Below, piece by piece: positions 1 to 6,213 of a DNA stretch of 10,744 bases. A program made the position numbers and the translations under genes. The notes beneath the pieces are model-generated. The model saw only the letters and a list, made by a program, of their open reading frames with translations, was not told the DNA's origin and made no database searches. This DNA is from Dehalococcoidia bacterium (GTDB lineage Bacteria > Chloroflexota > Dehalococcoidia > GIF9 > AB-539-J10). Each line of letters starts with the position of its first letter. Position 1 is the stretch's first letter. The stretch lies in the NCBI GenBank assembly GCA_030603265.1, contig JAUVYD010000024.1, positions 1 to 10,744 of the forward strand. The letters run 5' to 3'.

Positions 1-1
1 G

Positions 2-514
2 GACGGGAGCTTCGGCATCCCTTTCTGGGTGCCGACACAGGAAATGATGGCCAACTTGGCCCGGGGCATGGCTCGACTCGAGGCAGGACGATACAGCCAC
101 GTCATAGCCGCACCGATTGAGCGAGCCGCTTTCGAGCCCGACGTAATCGTGGTCTACGGCAACCCTGCCCAGATAGCCAGGTTGATTCAAGCGGCGGTGT
201 ACGCAACGGGGGAACCTGTCGTCTCCAGAAGTGCGGGTGGCTACGGGTGCGCGGAACAGATTTCGCGGACAATGCTGACTGGCCAGTGCCAGTATGTCAT
301 CGCCGGCGGCGGCGACCGCGCGATTGCGCAGGCACAAGACGACGAGGCGTCTTTCGCTCTGCCGATAAGCCAGGCTGAAGCGCTGGCGGAGGCGCTCGAA
401 GAGACCCACAAGCGCGGGGCGAGATACCCGACAAGGTCCTATCTTACGTTCGGCGCCGTAATGCCCAAGAGCTTCGGCCAGATGATGGAATACCTGGAGG
501 GAGATGAAGAGTAG
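2..514 (+). CDS. DUF169-family protein, C-terminal part (5' truncated)
   Basis: The frame is open to the window's left edge and ends at TAG 512–514, so the N-terminus is missing; the GTG at 29 is unlikely to be the true start because coding continues upstream of it. The visible ~170 residues resemble the C-terminal portion of DUF169 (COG2043) proteins: a beta-strand/turn with 'VIVVYGNPAQIARLIQA', a Gly/Cys-rich core containing 'SAGGYGCAEQI', a 'VIAGGGDR' turn and the closing 'LTFGAVMPKSFGQMMEYL' helix. The family is common in anaerobic bacteria and archaea and has no settled biochemical role; conserved Cys and Gly residues have led to cofactor-binding suggestions. It is followed at 75 nt by an alpha/beta hydrolase on the same strand, so they may be co-transcribed. 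Family assignment is from remembered motif style, not a search. Confidence 0.72.
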   Translation, partial: DGSFGIPFWVPTQEMMANLARGMARLEAGRYSHVIAAPIERAAFEPDVIVVYGNPAQIARLIQAAVYATGEPVVSRSAGGYGCAEQISRTMLTGQCQYVIAGGGDRAIAQAQDDEASFALPISQAEALAEALEETHKRGARYPTRSYLTFGAVMPKSFGQMMEYLEGDEE

Positions 515-578
515 TTCCGTTTGCGTCGGCGCTGACCCGCAGTGCCGGGTCGCGCGCTGCGGCCATATCTGCGTGTGA
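504..578 (+). CDS. Possible 24-residue Cys-rich mini-ORF
   Basis: An ATG at 504 overlaps the end of the DUF169 gene and reads 24 codons to TGA 576–578, exactly at the ribosome binding site of the next gene. A GGAGG at 496–500 lies only 3 nt before the ATG, which is tight. The peptide has four cysteines (C7, C14, C19, C23) and a His21, spaced C-x6-C-x4-C-x3-C. I do not recognise it. The placement (overlap upstream, abutting the next RBS) is what a real coupled small gene would look like, but the region is GC-rich and short, and it also contains a 6-bp hairpin (534–551), so chance is quite possible. Confidence 0.2.
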   Translation: MKSSSVCVGADPQCRVARCGHICV

Positions 579-588
579 GGAGGATGAT

Positions 589-1776
589 ATGACGGACAAG
601 AAGAGAATCGAGCTCACCTTCCCCGTCGGATACCACGAGTTTCACGAGAAGCGGGTTTTCAACTTCCAGTTGAACCGCTGGCACTCCCTCGGTTACGCGA
701 GATTCGAGGACATGCAGGAGGCCGGGCAGCGCATCAACTCCTTCGCCGAATGGAAGGCCGAGATGTTGCGACAGGCGAAGAAGGCCGTTGCCGAAGACCG
801 GCTCATGAACGCGGCCTTCTACTATCGCGCCGCCGAGTTCTACACGTCGCAGGACGACCCGGACAAGGCCCTCCTGTATGACAGATTCATTGACCTGTTC
901 TACAAGGTGTTTCAGGACGAAGGCATAGAGCAGTTCACCGTCCCCTACGATGGCGCTTTCCTGCCGGCCATGAGGGTGTCCCCCTCGGGTGGCGAGAAGC
1001 GGAGCACCATCGTCATGCACGGAGGATTCGATTCCTTCATTGAGGAGTTCTACTCCTGGATGAGGTACTTCGCCGACCTCGGCTACGAGGTCATTGCCTT
1101 CGAAGGTCCCGGCCAGGGTGGTGCGCGGCGCAAGTACGGGCTTCCTCTCGACTACAGGTGGGAGTTACCGACCGGAGCTGTACTGGACTACTTCGGCCTC
1201 AAGGATGTCACGTTGCTCGGCATCTCGATGGGAGGGTACTTGTGCCTCAGGGCGGCTGCACTCGACACGCGCATCACGAGGGTCATCGCCTCAGCCATCG
1301 CCTATGACTACATGCAGTTCCAGAACGCGGCCGCACAGCTACTGGGCAGGCTCTTCTTCCAGCACCTGAGGGGGTTCTCGAATTGGGCAGCACGCAAGAA
1401 GATGGAGAAGAACGAGATGCACCGCTGGTCCATCGGCAACCTCATGTTCATGGCGGACAAGAAGACGCCCATGGAGGCGATGGATATTGTGCTGCAGCTC
1501 AACGCGAGGAACCTGCACTCGCAACTGGTGGAACAGGACGTCCTGATTCTCACCGGCAGTAAGGACCACTTCATCCCTCTCAAGATGCATGACATGCAGG
1601 TGAAGGCACTCGTCAATGCCAAATCCGTGACCGGCCGGGTGTTCACACGTGAAGAGCAGGCGCAGAACCACTGCCAGATAGGCAACATCGGCCTGGCGCT
1701 CGACGTCATGGCCGAATGGCTCGAAGAGAAAACGCGGCCTGAGGGGGACGAACCGTCCCCGGCGCAGTCCGTCTGA
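589..1776 (+). CDS. Alpha/beta hydrolase, FrsA / dihydroxypseudooxynicotine-hydrolase-like
   Basis: A 395-residue cytoplasmic serine hydrolase. Residues 1–~110 form a helical N-terminal region (rich in Trp, Arg, Ala, with 'AFYYRAAEFY'), as in FrsA-like and 2,6-dihydroxypseudooxynicotine hydrolase-like enzymes; the alpha/beta-hydrolase core follows from ~115. The oxyanion-hole motif H-G-G is at 144–146, the nucleophile elbow G-I-S-M-G-G at 211–216 gives Ser213, 'GSKDHF' gives the acid Asp326, and 'QNHCQIGN' gives His361, so the triad is complete. The start is ATG 589 with GAGGAGG at 577–583 just upstream. There is no signal peptide. The substrate cannot be read from sequence; members of this group cleave C–C or ester bonds. 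The C-terminal tail (~378–395) is charged and Pro-rich. The DegV gene follows 14 nt after the stop, which suggests one transcript. Confidence 0.85.
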   Translation: MTDKKRIELTFPVGYHEFHEKRVFNFQLNRWHSLGYARFEDMQEAGQRINSFAEWKAEMLRQAKKAVAEDRLMNAAFYYRAAEFYTSQDDPDKALLYDRFIDLFYKVFQDEGIEQFTVPYDGAFLPAMRVSPSGGEKRSTIVMHGGFDSFIEEFYSWMRYFADLGYEVIAFEGPGQGGARRKYGLPLDYRWELPTGAVLDYFGLKDVTLLGISMGGYLCLRAAALDTRITRVIASAIAYDYMQFQNAAAQLLGRLFFQHLRGFSNWAARKKMEKNEMHRWSIGNLMFMADKKTPMEAMDIVLQLNARNLHSQLVEQDVLILTGSKDHFIPLKMHDMQVKALVNAKSVTGRVFTREEQAQNHCQIGNIGLALDVMAEWLEEKTRPEGDEPSPAQSV

Positions 1777-1790
1777 CCGATGACAACTGT

Positions 1791-2648
1791 ATGAACGGAG
1801 TTGCTGTTGTCACCGATAGCGTCGCCTGCCTGCCGCAGCAGGTCATCGATGAGTACCGCATCCACATCATTCCGGTCCGCGTGACGGCGGGCGGAAAGAC
1901 ATACCAGGACAGCGTTGAGGAGCTGCCCCCGGAGGTGGTCCGACAGCTGCAGGAGACTCCGGACATCGACACCACTCCATGGCCCCCGGAGCACTACTGC
2001 CGGCACTACATTGAACTGGGCCGCGAATCGCAGGACATCGTCCACGTTGTTGCCTTCTCCCAGTTCACCTCCACGATCTCCCTCGCGAGGGCCGGGGCGG
2101 ACATGGCGCAAGAGGCCGTTCCAGGGCTGCGGATAGAGTTGCTCGATTCAGCCACAACCACCATGGCCCAGGGCTTCATCGCACTGGCGGCCGCCCGGGC
2201 AGCGGCAGACGGCGGCGACATTGAGGAGGTGGTCGAAGCCGCCGATGCCGTGAAAGCGAGAGTCAGTTCGATTTTCGCCCTCGATACCCTCCGCTACCTG
2301 GCCAGGACAGGGCGCGTCAACAAGCTGACTGCGTGGGCAAGCTCGGTGCTCAACGTGAAGCCAATCGTCGGCCTTTCCCAGGGAGAAACCCGACCCCTTG
2401 GCCTCGTCAGGTCAAGGTCACAGAGTGCGGCGAGACTCGTCAAGCTGCTGGACGATGGTGCAGGCGATGCACAACCGCTGCACGTTGCCGTTATGGATGT
2501 CGACCGCCCGCAGGAAGCTGAGCAACTGTCGAGCATCATCAGGGAGCGATTCCAGCCCGCCGAGTTACACCAGGTCCCGTTCACTCCGGCGATGCAGGTC
2601 ATTGCCGGGTCGGGTCTCCTGGGTGTCGCCTTCTATTCAGGCCCATAG
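1791..2648 (+). CDS. DegV family protein (FakB-like fatty-acid-binding)
   Basis: A 285-residue protein of the usual DegV/FakB length. DegV proteins bind a single fatty acid; FakB members present it to the FakA kinase for acyl-phosphate formation and phospholipid synthesis. Visible signatures are the N-terminal 'VAVVTDS' (T8-D9-S10), 'IIPVRV' at 26–31, the 'FSQFTSTISLA' segment at 89–99 in the place of the family's S-x-LSGT loop, 'LLDSATTTMAQGF' at 117–129, 'ALDTLRYLARTGRV' at 163–176 and 'NVKPIVGL' at 188–195, and a closing 'AGSGLLGVAF'. The SGT of the lipid-head loop reads STI here and the usual Gly-Gly-Arg reads Thr-Gly-Arg, so this is a divergent member. ATG 1791 has no obvious Shine–Dalgarno and lies 14 nt after the hydrolase stop, so translation may depend on the upstream gene. 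No fakA-like kinase is in the window. Confidence 0.9.
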   Translation: MNGVAVVTDSVACLPQQVIDEYRIHIIPVRVTAGGKTYQDSVEELPPEVVRQLQETPDIDTTPWPPEHYCRHYIELGRESQDIVHVVAFSQFTSTISLARAGADMAQEAVPGLRIELLDSATTTMAQGFIALAAARAAADGGDIEEVVEAADAVKARVSSIFALDTLRYLARTGRVNKLTAWASSVLNVKPIVGLSQGETRPLGLVRSRSQSAARLVKLLDDGAGDAQPLHVAVMDVDRPQEAEQLSSIIRERFQPAELHQVPFTPAMQVIAGSGLLGVAFYSGP

Positions 2649-2796
2649 CGTCGACTATCCGGGATGGTAGTCGACGACCATCATCTGCGACGCGTGCCCA
2701 CGCTGCGGTCCCGGTAAGACTCCCTGCGCCCTTGCCCGCAACGAGCAAGGCACTGCTAAACCGCGAACTCACAGAGTGAGTGGCAACGCCGGCTGC
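2649..2796. other. Convergent intergenic region with further inverted repeats
   Basis: This stretch separates the plus-strand DegV gene from the minus-strand DUF4870 gene. Besides the hairpin at 2650–2675 it holds CCTTGC/GCAAGG (about 2730–2750, 9-nt loop) and a perfect ACTCAC-AGA-GTGAGT stem at 2767–2781 that lies just past the DUF4870 stop. None has a good T-run on either strand. The function is probably 3'-end formation for both convergent genes; no gene is supported here. Confidence 0.4.
2650..2675 (+). terminator. Hairpin after degV-like gene, putative terminator
   Basis: An 8-bp perfect inverted repeat (GTCGACTA at 2650–2657 with TAGTCGAC at 2668–2675), extendable by a wobble and a C–G pair, begins 2 nt after the DegV stop codon. 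There is no T-tract after it, so it would be a weak intrinsic terminator or simply a 3'-end-protecting stem. Confidence 0.4.
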
Positions 2797-3138
2797 CTAG
2801 ATGTGCTTTTCCGCGAAGTCGCCTGCCCAGGGGAGCTTGTACGTCTCATTCCGATAGGCCTTCAGCATCAGGACGATCCACAACACCACAGTCAGTATCC
2901 AGAAGATCGGCCAGATCACGACTGCAAGAAACGGAGCAAGCACTAGGACGGGGCTCAACACAAAGCCGAGTACCATTAGAGCTCCGCTTACCACTATCGA
3001 CTGCATCGCGTGGAAGCGCACAAAGCGGTTCTCCTTCTCCATCAGGAAGAAGACGAGTCCTGTGATCCACCCTCCCACATAGCACAACAGCCCTGCGACG
3101 TTCTGTTCCATGCCCATACTGGTCTTCTCTCCAGCCAT
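2797..3138 (-). CDS. DUF4870-type small membrane protein
   Basis: A 113-residue integral membrane protein. A short polar N-terminus (1–13) precedes a first hydrophobic segment (~14–33), then a conserved-looking loop 'KENRFVRFHAMQS' (35–47), then a long hydrophobic stretch (~47–92) sufficient for two further membrane helices rich in Val, Leu, Pro and Trp, and a polar C-terminus with 'KLPWAGDFAEKHI'. The N-R-F-V-R-F-H-A-x-Q-S loop is the hallmark of DUF4870/Tic20-like proteins. The family's role is unknown. The start is ATG 3136–3138 with AAGGAGGG (3145–3152) at good spacing. It is transcribed in the same direction as the ribosomal operon but separated from it by the terminator at 3293–3326, so it likely has its own promoter. 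Confidence 0.85.
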   Translation of the reverse strand: MAGEKTSMGMEQNVAGLLCYVGGWITGLVFFLMEKENRFVRFHAMQSIVVSGALMVLGFVLSPVLVLAPFLAVVIWPIFWILTVVLWIVLMLKAYRNETYKLPWAGDFAEKHI

Positions 3139-3174
3139 GCTTGACCCTCCTTGTGCGGCAAAAGCCGATACCTG

Positions 3175-3203
3175 ACGGTAGCTTGATGGGTGGCAGAAGT
3201 CAA
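3175..3203 (-). promoter_or_regulatory. Candidate promoter for the DUF4870 gene
   Basis: On the minus strand TTGACT (3198–3203) is followed after 17 nt by TACCGT (3175–3180). The -35 is near consensus, the -10 is poor. The position, ~40 nt upstream of the start codon and downstream of the ribosomal operon terminator, is suitable. Confidence 0.3.
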
Positions 3204-3292
3204 TGGGTCATGCCGAGGCACAGCACCTCGATTTCTGCGAGACGGCGGTCCTCGGTCGACGCCACAGTGGCCGGACGTCAGCAGGACGACAA

Positions 3293-3326
3293 GAGGCGCG
3301 CGCCGCAGTGAGCGGGCGCGCGCCTC
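3293..3326 (-). terminator. Terminator of the tuf–rplL operon
   Basis: A perfect 12-bp GC-rich stem (GAGGCGCGCGCC at 3293–3304 with GGCGCGCGCCTC at 3315–3326) with a 10-nt loop starts about 30 nt after the rplL stop. On the minus strand it is followed by TTGTCGTCC, a T-containing but not uniform tail. The stem strength and location make an intrinsic terminator likely, so transcription would end after rplL rather than continue into an rpoBC pair. Confidence 0.75.
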
Positions 3327-3356
3327 GCTGGATACCAGCCTGTTTGTAGCCGTTGC

Positions 3357-3824
3357 TTACTTGACTTCGACGGTGGCGCCGGCGGCCTCAAGCTGCGCCT
3401 TGATGCTTGCAGACTCATCCTTCGAGATGCCTTCTCTTACGGTCTGAGGAGCACCCTCCACGAGGTCCTTCGCCTGCTTGAGTCCAAGGTCCGTGATTGC
3501 ACGCACAGCCTTGATGACCTCGATCTTCTTCTCGCCTATCGCCGTCAGCACTACCGTGAATTCCGTCTTCTCTTCCTCTTCTTCGACGGGCTCGGCAGGA
3601 CCGGCTGCAGCAGGTGCTGCCACGGCAACGGGTGCGGCGCTGACGCCGAACTCATCCTCGAGCGCCTTCACCAGCTCGGAGACCTCAACGACCGTCATCT
3701 CCTTCACGGCTGCGATGATTTCGTCGACTCCAAGAGCCTTCGACTCTTTCTTGGCTTTCGGCTTCGCCGGTTTCTTCTCTTCCGCCTGTGTCTCTTCGGC
3801 GGCCTTGGTTTCTTCAGCTGACAT
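3357..3824 (-). CDS. rplL: 50S ribosomal protein L7/L12 with N-terminal extension
   Basis: The stalk protein L7/L12 dimerises on L10 and recruits translation GTPases such as EF-Tu and EF-G. From ATG 3822–3824 it is 155 residues, against ~120–130 usually. Residues 31–62 ('LGVDEIIAAVKEMTVVEV...') are the dimerisation domain, 63–86 an Ala/Pro hinge ending in a run of Glu, and 87–155 the globular factor-binding domain with 'KKIEVIKAVR', 'LGLKQAKDLVEGAP' and 'IKAQLEAAGA'. The extra ~30 residues are Glu/Lys/Ala/Pro-rich before the first helix. The start was chosen because AACCTCC-type SD (AAGGAGGT on the minus strand, 3831–3838) sits right before it; an ATG at 3851 in the same frame lies upstream of that SD and overlaps rplJ. 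It follows rplJ by 19 nt. Confidence 0.97.
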   Translation of the reverse strand: MSAEETKAAEETQAEEKKPAKPKAKKESKALGVDEIIAAVKEMTVVEVSELVKALEDEFGVSAAPVAVAAPAAAGPAEPVEEEEEKTEFTVVLTAIGEKKIEVIKAVRAITDLGLKQAKDLVEGAPQTVREGISKDESASIKAQLEAAGATVEVK

Positions 3825-3830
3825 ATCGAT

Positions 3831-3838
3831 ACCTCCTT
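3831..3838 (-). promoter_or_regulatory. Shine–Dalgarno that fixes the rplL start
   Basis: AAGGAGGT on the minus strand, 6 nt before ATG 3822–3824. It supports the 155-residue product and argues against the in-frame ATG at 3851, which lies upstream of this site. Confidence 0.8.
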
Positions 3839-3843
3839 GACTA

Positions 3844-4359
3844 CTAGGCAAGTTGTTCTACTCTCGCCTGGAGAACGTTACGCAATCCCTGCAGAGGCCA
3901 CGAAAGGGCGCGATGCAGTCTGCTGACCGGGGCTTGTAGCTGTGCAGCCAACTGTGCAATGAGCACATCACGCGGCGGAAGGTCGGCAATAGCCATGACC
4001 TCCGCGGCTGCGAGGACCCGGCTTCCCAGGAGCCCCCCACGTATCTGGATAAGCGAGTCCCTGCCCCTGGTCTGCTGGCGGATTGCCTTCGCAGCCTCCA
4101 CCGCATCGGTGGCAAAGCCCAGGGCGGTGGGCCCCTCAACTATCTCCACGAGGCCCGGCCGCTTCGCCTGCTTAGCCGCGAGGCGAACCAGGGTGTTCTT
4201 GACTATGTGGTACTCAACCCCCGCGGACGCAAGAGTCCAACGAACTTGAGCCAGCGCCTGTGCCGACACGCCCTGGTAGGAGGTGGACACCACGAACTCC
4301 TTGTCGGCAAGAAGCTCCGAGAACTTGTTGATATTTTCAGTCTTCTTTTCTTTTTGCAT
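3844..4359 (-). CDS. rplJ: 50S ribosomal protein L10
   Basis: L10 forms the base of the ribosomal stalk: its N-terminal domain binds 23S rRNA with L11 and its C-terminal helix carries L7/L12 dimers. The product is 171 residues from ATG 4357–4359, the usual length. Residues 1–~100 carry the typical 'FSELLADKEFVVSTSYQGVSA' and 'VEYHIVKNTLVRLAA' motifs, and the C-terminal ~40 residues ('LIAQLAAQLQAPVSRLHRAL...') form the stalk helix. A longer in-frame ATG at 4458 falls inside the L10 leader and would translate the attenuator hairpin, so it was rejected. GAGG at 4362–4365 is the likely, very close, SD. Free L10–L12 complex is known to repress this gene pair through the leader RNA; the leader is present here. 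Confidence 0.97.
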   Translation of the reverse strand: MQKEKKTENINKFSELLADKEFVVSTSYQGVSAQALAQVRWTLASAGVEYHIVKNTLVRLAAKQAKRPGLVEIVEGPTALGFATDAVEAAKAIRQQTRGRDSLIQIRGGLLGSRVLAAAEVMAIADLPPRDVLIAQLAAQLQAPVSRLHRALSWPLQGLRNVLQARVEQLA

Positions 4360-4466
4360 TGCCTCACCCTCAAAAAAAAGAGCCCTGCGCCAATGACACA
4401 GGGACTTCCCACGCCTCTGCAGGTAGAGTTTAAGCCCTCGAGGGGCGCCTGCCGTCACTGGCGACT
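4360..4466 (-). ncRNA. L10 ribosomal-protein leader (autoregulatory RNA)
   Basis: In the 133-nt gap between rplA and rplJ the minus-strand RNA contains the hallmark fold of the L10 leader: a GCAGG...CCTGC stem (within 4418–4452) enclosing a CCCTCGAGGG hairpin (around 4435–4444) and a purine-rich 'GGGCTTAAACTCTA' strand that would form the kink-turn-like L10-binding site. An alternative CTCT...AGAG pairing overlaps the CCTGC arm and could act in switching to the terminator downstream. The L10(L12)4 complex is known to bind such leaders and attenuate rplJL. Boundaries are approximate. Confidence 0.75.
4381..4406 (-). terminator. Attenuator terminator in the rplJ leader
   Basis: On the minus strand AG(T)CCCTGTG pairs with CGCAGGGCT (7 bp plus 2 bp past a bulged T, 7-nt loop), followed at once by eight Ts (4372–4379). 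The T-tract ends ~12 nt before the rplJ start codon, so termination here would cut off rplJ and rplL. It is the conditional terminator expected downstream of the L10-binding fold. Confidence 0.8.
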
Positions 4467-4473
4467 ACGCGCT

Positions 4474-4482
4474 ATTGTACCA
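4474..4482 (-). promoter_or_regulatory. Candidate extended -10 promoter for rplJL
   Basis: TGGTACAAT on the minus strand matches an extended -10 (TG-n-TACAAT) a few nucleotides after the rplA stop. No good -35 is seen at 16–18 nt. A start near 4466 would give a leader of about 107 nt that contains the complete L10 fold. Confidence 0.4.
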
Positions 4483-4492
4483 GATTGCTGTC

Positions 4493-5203
4493 TTACTCGG
4501 CCAGAGCCAGAGCGGACCGGAGGTCCAGCTTGAGTCCTGGCCCCATGGAGGAAGTCAGGGTGATGCTGCGTATGTACTGGCCCTTGGCGCCACTCGGCTT
4601 GGCCTTCACGATTGCATCAATCACCGCTGCGAGATTCCCAAGTAACTTCTCGTCCTCGAAGCTGAGCTTGCCGATTGCAAGGTGGATGATGGCCGTCCTG
4701 TCGAGTCGGAACTCTGCGCGACCCTTGCGGGCATCAGCGATGGTACGAGGAAGGTCGTCCGCCTGGACAACGGTACCGGACTTGGGGTTGGGCATGAGTC
4801 CGCGCCGACCAAGTATCTTGCCGAGCTTGGCGACCTTCGGCATCATGTCTGGAGTTGCCATCGCGGTGTCGAACTCGAGCCAGCCATCCTGGATCTGCTT
4901 CACGATATCATCGGCGCCGACATGGTCGGCTCCCGCATCCTCGGCAATCTTGGCGGCGGGACCTTGAGTGAATACGAGTACTCGAATCGTCTTCCCAAGT
5001 CCGTTCGGCAGGAGCGCTACGCCCCTCACCTGCTGGTCCGCATTACGAGGATTGAGGCCCATGCGCAGATGGACTTCGACGGTCTCGTCGAATCCCACGT
5101 ACGATGCCTTCTTGGCGAGTTCGATGGCCTCCTGCGGCGTGTATGTCTGTTTCAGATCAAGGAGGGCAGTGGCTTCCCTGTATTTCTTGCCGTGCACTGT
5201 CAT
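4493..5203 (-). CDS. rplA: 50S ribosomal protein L1
   Basis: L1 binds 23S rRNA helices 76–78 at the E site and helps release deacylated tRNA. The 236-residue product has normal length. The L1 signature 'LGRRGLMPNPKSGTV' is at about 131–145; 'YVGFDETVEVHLRMGLNPRNADQQVRG' (35–61) and 'PNGLGKTIRVLVF' (66–78) are the expected domain I segments, and the C-terminal 'SGAKGQYIRSITLTSSMGPGL' closes domain I. Start is ATG 5201–5203 with a GGAG about 11 nt upstream. It lies 32 nt after rplK and 133 nt before rplJ. In many bacteria L1 represses the rplKA message; no matching site was identified here. Confidence 0.97.
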   Translation of the reverse strand: MTVHGKKYREATALLDLKQTYTPQEAIELAKKASYVGFDETVEVHLRMGLNPRNADQQVRGVALLPNGLGKTIRVLVFTQGPAAKIAEDAGADHVGADDIVKQIQDGWLEFDTAMATPDMMPKVAKLGKILGRRGLMPNPKSGTVVQADDLPRTIADARKGRAEFRLDRTAIIHLAIGKLSFEDEKLLGNLAAVIDAIVKAKPSGAKGQYIRSITLTSSMGPGLKLDLRSALALAE

Positions 5204-5235
5204 TATCTACTGGTCTCCGTTGAAACGTATCGGTT

Positions 5236-5673
5236 CTATTGCTGTTCACTCTCGACGTCGACGCCCATGCTGCGTGCCGTGCCCGCAACGATGGCCGCTG
5301 CACTATCGATGTCCCTTGCGTTCAGGTCCTTCATCTTACTGCGCGCAACGTCGTACAGTTGCTCCCGGGTCAGTATCCCCACCTTCTCTCTTCGCGGCGC
5401 CCCACTTCCCTTGTCTATGCCAAGCGTGCGACGCAGCAGGTCGGACACCGGTGGCTGCTTGATAATGAAGGTGTACGACCTGTCGTGGTAGACGGTAATC
5501 TCAGCGGGGATGATGAACCCCTCCCGAGACGACGTCCGCTCGTTGTATTCCTTGCAGAACGCCATGATGTTGACGCCGTGCTGTCCCAGCGCGGGACCGA
5601 TCGGCGGGGCAGGGGTAGCCTTACCCGCCTGGATCTGAAGTTTGATTACTGCGGTAACTCTTTTCTTGGCCAT
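5236..5673 (-). CDS. rplK: 50S ribosomal protein L11
   Basis: L11 forms the GTPase-associated centre with 23S rRNA and L10. The 145-residue protein starts 'MAKKRVTAVIKLQIQAGKA', carries the conserved Pro-rich switch 'PAPPIGPALGQHGVNIMAFCKEYN' (21–44) and the C-terminal rRNA-binding domain with 'YTFIIKQPPVSDLLRR' (67–82) and 'DLNARDIDSAAAIVAGTARSMGV' (115–137). The ATG (5671–5673) is only 2 nt after the nusG stop and its SD (GGAGAG, 5683–5688) lies inside nusG, so the two are probably translationally coupled. Confidence 0.98.
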   Translation of the reverse strand: MAKKRVTAVIKLQIQAGKATPAPPIGPALGQHGVNIMAFCKEYNERTSSREGFIIPAEITVYHDRSYTFIIKQPPVSDLLRRTLGIDKGSGAPRREKVGILTREQLYDVARSKMKDLNARDIDSAAAIVAGTARSMGVDVESEQQ

Positions 5674-5675
5674 GC

Positions 5676-6203
5676 CTATAGTCTCTCCACGGAGAGGAAG
5701 TCCAACTCGACCGGGGTCTCTCTGCCAAACAGAGAGAGAGCCACAACGGCCTTGCCCTTCTCGGGGTTAACCTCCTCAACCTTCCCTATGAAGTCGATGA
5801 ATGGGCCGCTCGTCACGCGGACACTGTCGCCTCTCTTGAAGGCCACTTGGACCTCAGTTGGCGCGTCCTGCATCCGCTTGAGGATGGTATCGGCCTCGTC
5901 CTCAGCAAGAGGAGTGGGCTTTGATCCGGTGCTTACGAACCCTGCGACACCGGGGGTGTTTCGGACGATGTCCCAGCTTTCTTCGTCAAGGTCCATGCGG
6001 ACCATGATGTATCCCGGAAATGCCTTGCGGATTACGGCCCGGCGCTTCCCGCCACGAATCTCAATCTCGTTGGTGGTCGGCACCCTGACCTCGAAGATCT
6101 TGTCGCCGGCGTCCATGAACTTGACGCGCTGCTCCAGGTTGCGCGTGGCCCGGTCTTCACGCCCGGATGACACGTACAGGAGATACCAGCGACCGTCAGA
6201 CAT
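5676..6203 (-). CDS. nusG: Transcription elongation/antitermination factor NusG
   Basis: NusG bridges the RNA polymerase clamp and contacts Rho or the ribosomal S10/NusE. The 175-residue protein has an N-terminal NGN domain (1–~110: 'RWYLLYVSSGREDRATRNLEQRV', 'KAFPGYIMVRMDLDEESWDIVRNTPGVAGFV') and a C-terminal KOW domain (123–160: 'KRGDSVRVTSGPFIDFIGKVEEVNPEKGK') ending in 'VELDFLSVERL'. No insertions are seen. It begins 10 nt after secE and ends 2 nt before rplK, as usual for this gene cluster. Confidence 0.98.
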   Translation of the reverse strand: MSDGRWYLLYVSSGREDRATRNLEQRVKFMDAGDKIFEVRVPTTNEIEIRGGKRRAVIRKAFPGYIMVRMDLDEESWDIVRNTPGVAGFVSTGSKPTPLAEDEADTILKRMQDAPTEVQVAFKRGDSVRVTSGPFIDFIGKVEEVNPEKGKAVVALSLFGRETPVELDFLSVERL

Positions 6204-6213
6204 GATGCCCGCT

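Noticed and set aside
2686..2727. Plus-strand frame encoding C-x2-C-x2-C-x6-C just after the DegV gene
   Set aside because: It looks like a zinc or iron–sulfur motif, but the frame has a stop at 2668–2670 and no ATG, GTG or TTG before the cysteines, and it overlaps the convergent DUF4870 gene further on.
3190..3447. Plus-strand frames opposite the ribosomal protein genes
   Set aside because: They lie opposite strongly recognised genes or the terminator and show no domain; they are typical antisense frames in GC-rich DNA.
3825..3851. Upstream rplL start at 3851
   Set aside because: It overlaps the rplJ end and lies upstream of a strong SD at 3831–3838 that serves ATG 3824.
4360..4458. N-terminally extended rplJ start at 4458
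   Set aside because: It would translate through the L10 leader and attenuator; the internal ATG at 4359 gives the normal L10 length and N-terminus.
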